Shown: positions 5,067 through 5,190 of the stretch, in pieces
Numbering within the stretch: position 1 is the first letter of the stretch
How the letters are laid out: each line of letters begins with the position of its first letter
NCBI GenBank assembly: GCA_001871755.1
Contig: MNXL01000089.1
Location: 1 to 5,190, forward strand
DNA: 5,190 nucleotides
From: Anaerolineae bacterium CG2_30_64_16
GTDB taxonomy: Bacteria > Chloroflexota > Anaerolineae > CG2-30-64-16
Direction: 5' to 3'
Notes under the pieces: model-generated
What the model was told of the DNA's origin: nothing
Database searches by the model: none
The model's input: only the letters and a program-made list of their open reading frames with translations
Program-made: the position numbers and the translations under genes

Positions 5067-5190
5067 CTATCGCCCCACCAGGGGCAGCCAACGGTGGTTG
5101 GACGATGTATTGTCTTGAGGCAGTGCCTCAAGGGATGACCCTCCAGACTGTCCCACCAGCGGCAACCACCGCTGCAAGGGGTTGCTCTCT
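5067..5190 (-). CDS. C-terminal end of a probable exported protein with duplicated RWLPLVG tail (partial, runs off the right edge)
   Basis: Translating the reverse complement from 5189 gives 40 codons and a TAG at 5069-5067; the rest of the gene is outside the window. The visible sequence runs ESNPLQRWLPLVGQ, then SGGSSLEALPQDNTSS, then NHRWLPLVGR and stop. The motif RWLPLVG therefore occurs twice, the second time right at the C-terminus. The final segment closely resembles the tail of the neighbouring secreted protein (HLYLPAMFG), and both lie at the very end of their proteins. This frame is chosen over the other two because one of them stops after about 20 codons and because of this match. 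No domain can be named from so short a piece. The linking stretch is rich in Ser, Gly and Asn, as in an extended extracellular tail. A 9-bp inverted repeat at 5114-5132 lies inside the coding sequence, between the two motif copies. Confidence 0.6.
   Translation of the reverse strand, partial: ESNPLQRWLPLVGQSGGSSLEALPQDNTSSNHRWLPLVGR
5114..5132. repeat. 9-bp inverted repeat between the two WLPLVG-coding segments
   Basis: CTTGAGGCA (5114-5122) and TGCCTCAAG (5124-5132) are perfectly complementary around a single base. It encodes LEALPQ in the partial minus-strand gene and lies between the duplicated tail motifs. Confidence 0.7.

Overview
The window looks like chromosomal DNA of a GC-rich bacterium, most probably a member of the Chloroflexota (Chloroflexia or Anaerolineae type). 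This is inferred from content and not from a marker gene. The pointers are an exported protein with SdrD-B-like domains joined by long Thr/Pro linkers, short C-terminal tails of the form [YW]LP-x-x-x that I associate with exported Chloroflexota proteins, and high GC in the coding parts.

Layout. At 1-194 (minus strand) lies the N-terminal end of a Crp/Fnr-type cyclic-nucleotide-binding regulator. It has a strong ribosome binding site and a consensus sigma-70 promoter at 274-302 that is overlapped by an 8-bp inverted repeat. From about 309 to 786 there is no gene I can support. This stretch holds a very long, nearly perfect hairpin (core 609-707) that ends about 80 bp before the next gene. At 787-3075 (plus strand) is a full-length ComEC/Rec2 DNA-uptake channel whose C-terminal metallo-beta-lactamase-like domain has lost the usual metal-binding histidines. 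The convergent intergenic region 3076-3297 holds a REP-like palindromic repeat with an embedded 16-bp palindrome, followed by a threefold 16-bp tandem repeat. At 3298-4851 (minus strand) is a secreted multidomain protein: signal peptide, an unnamed N-terminal beta-rich domain, Thr/Pro linker, SdrD-B-like domain, Thr/Pro linker, second SdrD-B-like domain, and the tail LYLPAMFG. A second copy of the REP-like repeat lies at 4902-5011, so the two copies bracket this gene in the same orientation. At 5067-5190 (minus strand) is the last 40 codons of another gene, which ends in HRWLPLVGR and contains a second RWLPLVG motif 26 residues earlier.

How it fits together. The two minus-strand genes at the right end are co-directional and end in the same kind of short aromatic-LP tail, so they probably encode exported or surface proteins handled by the same machinery. 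ComEC is separate, on the opposite strand, and would move single-stranded DNA across the membrane during natural transformation. The regulator at the left edge is divergent from comEC, separated by almost 600 bp, and there is no direct evidence that it controls comEC. The most interesting points are the shared and duplicated C-terminal tail, the metal-ligand-free ComEC C-terminal domain, and the paired repeats around the secreted-protein gene.
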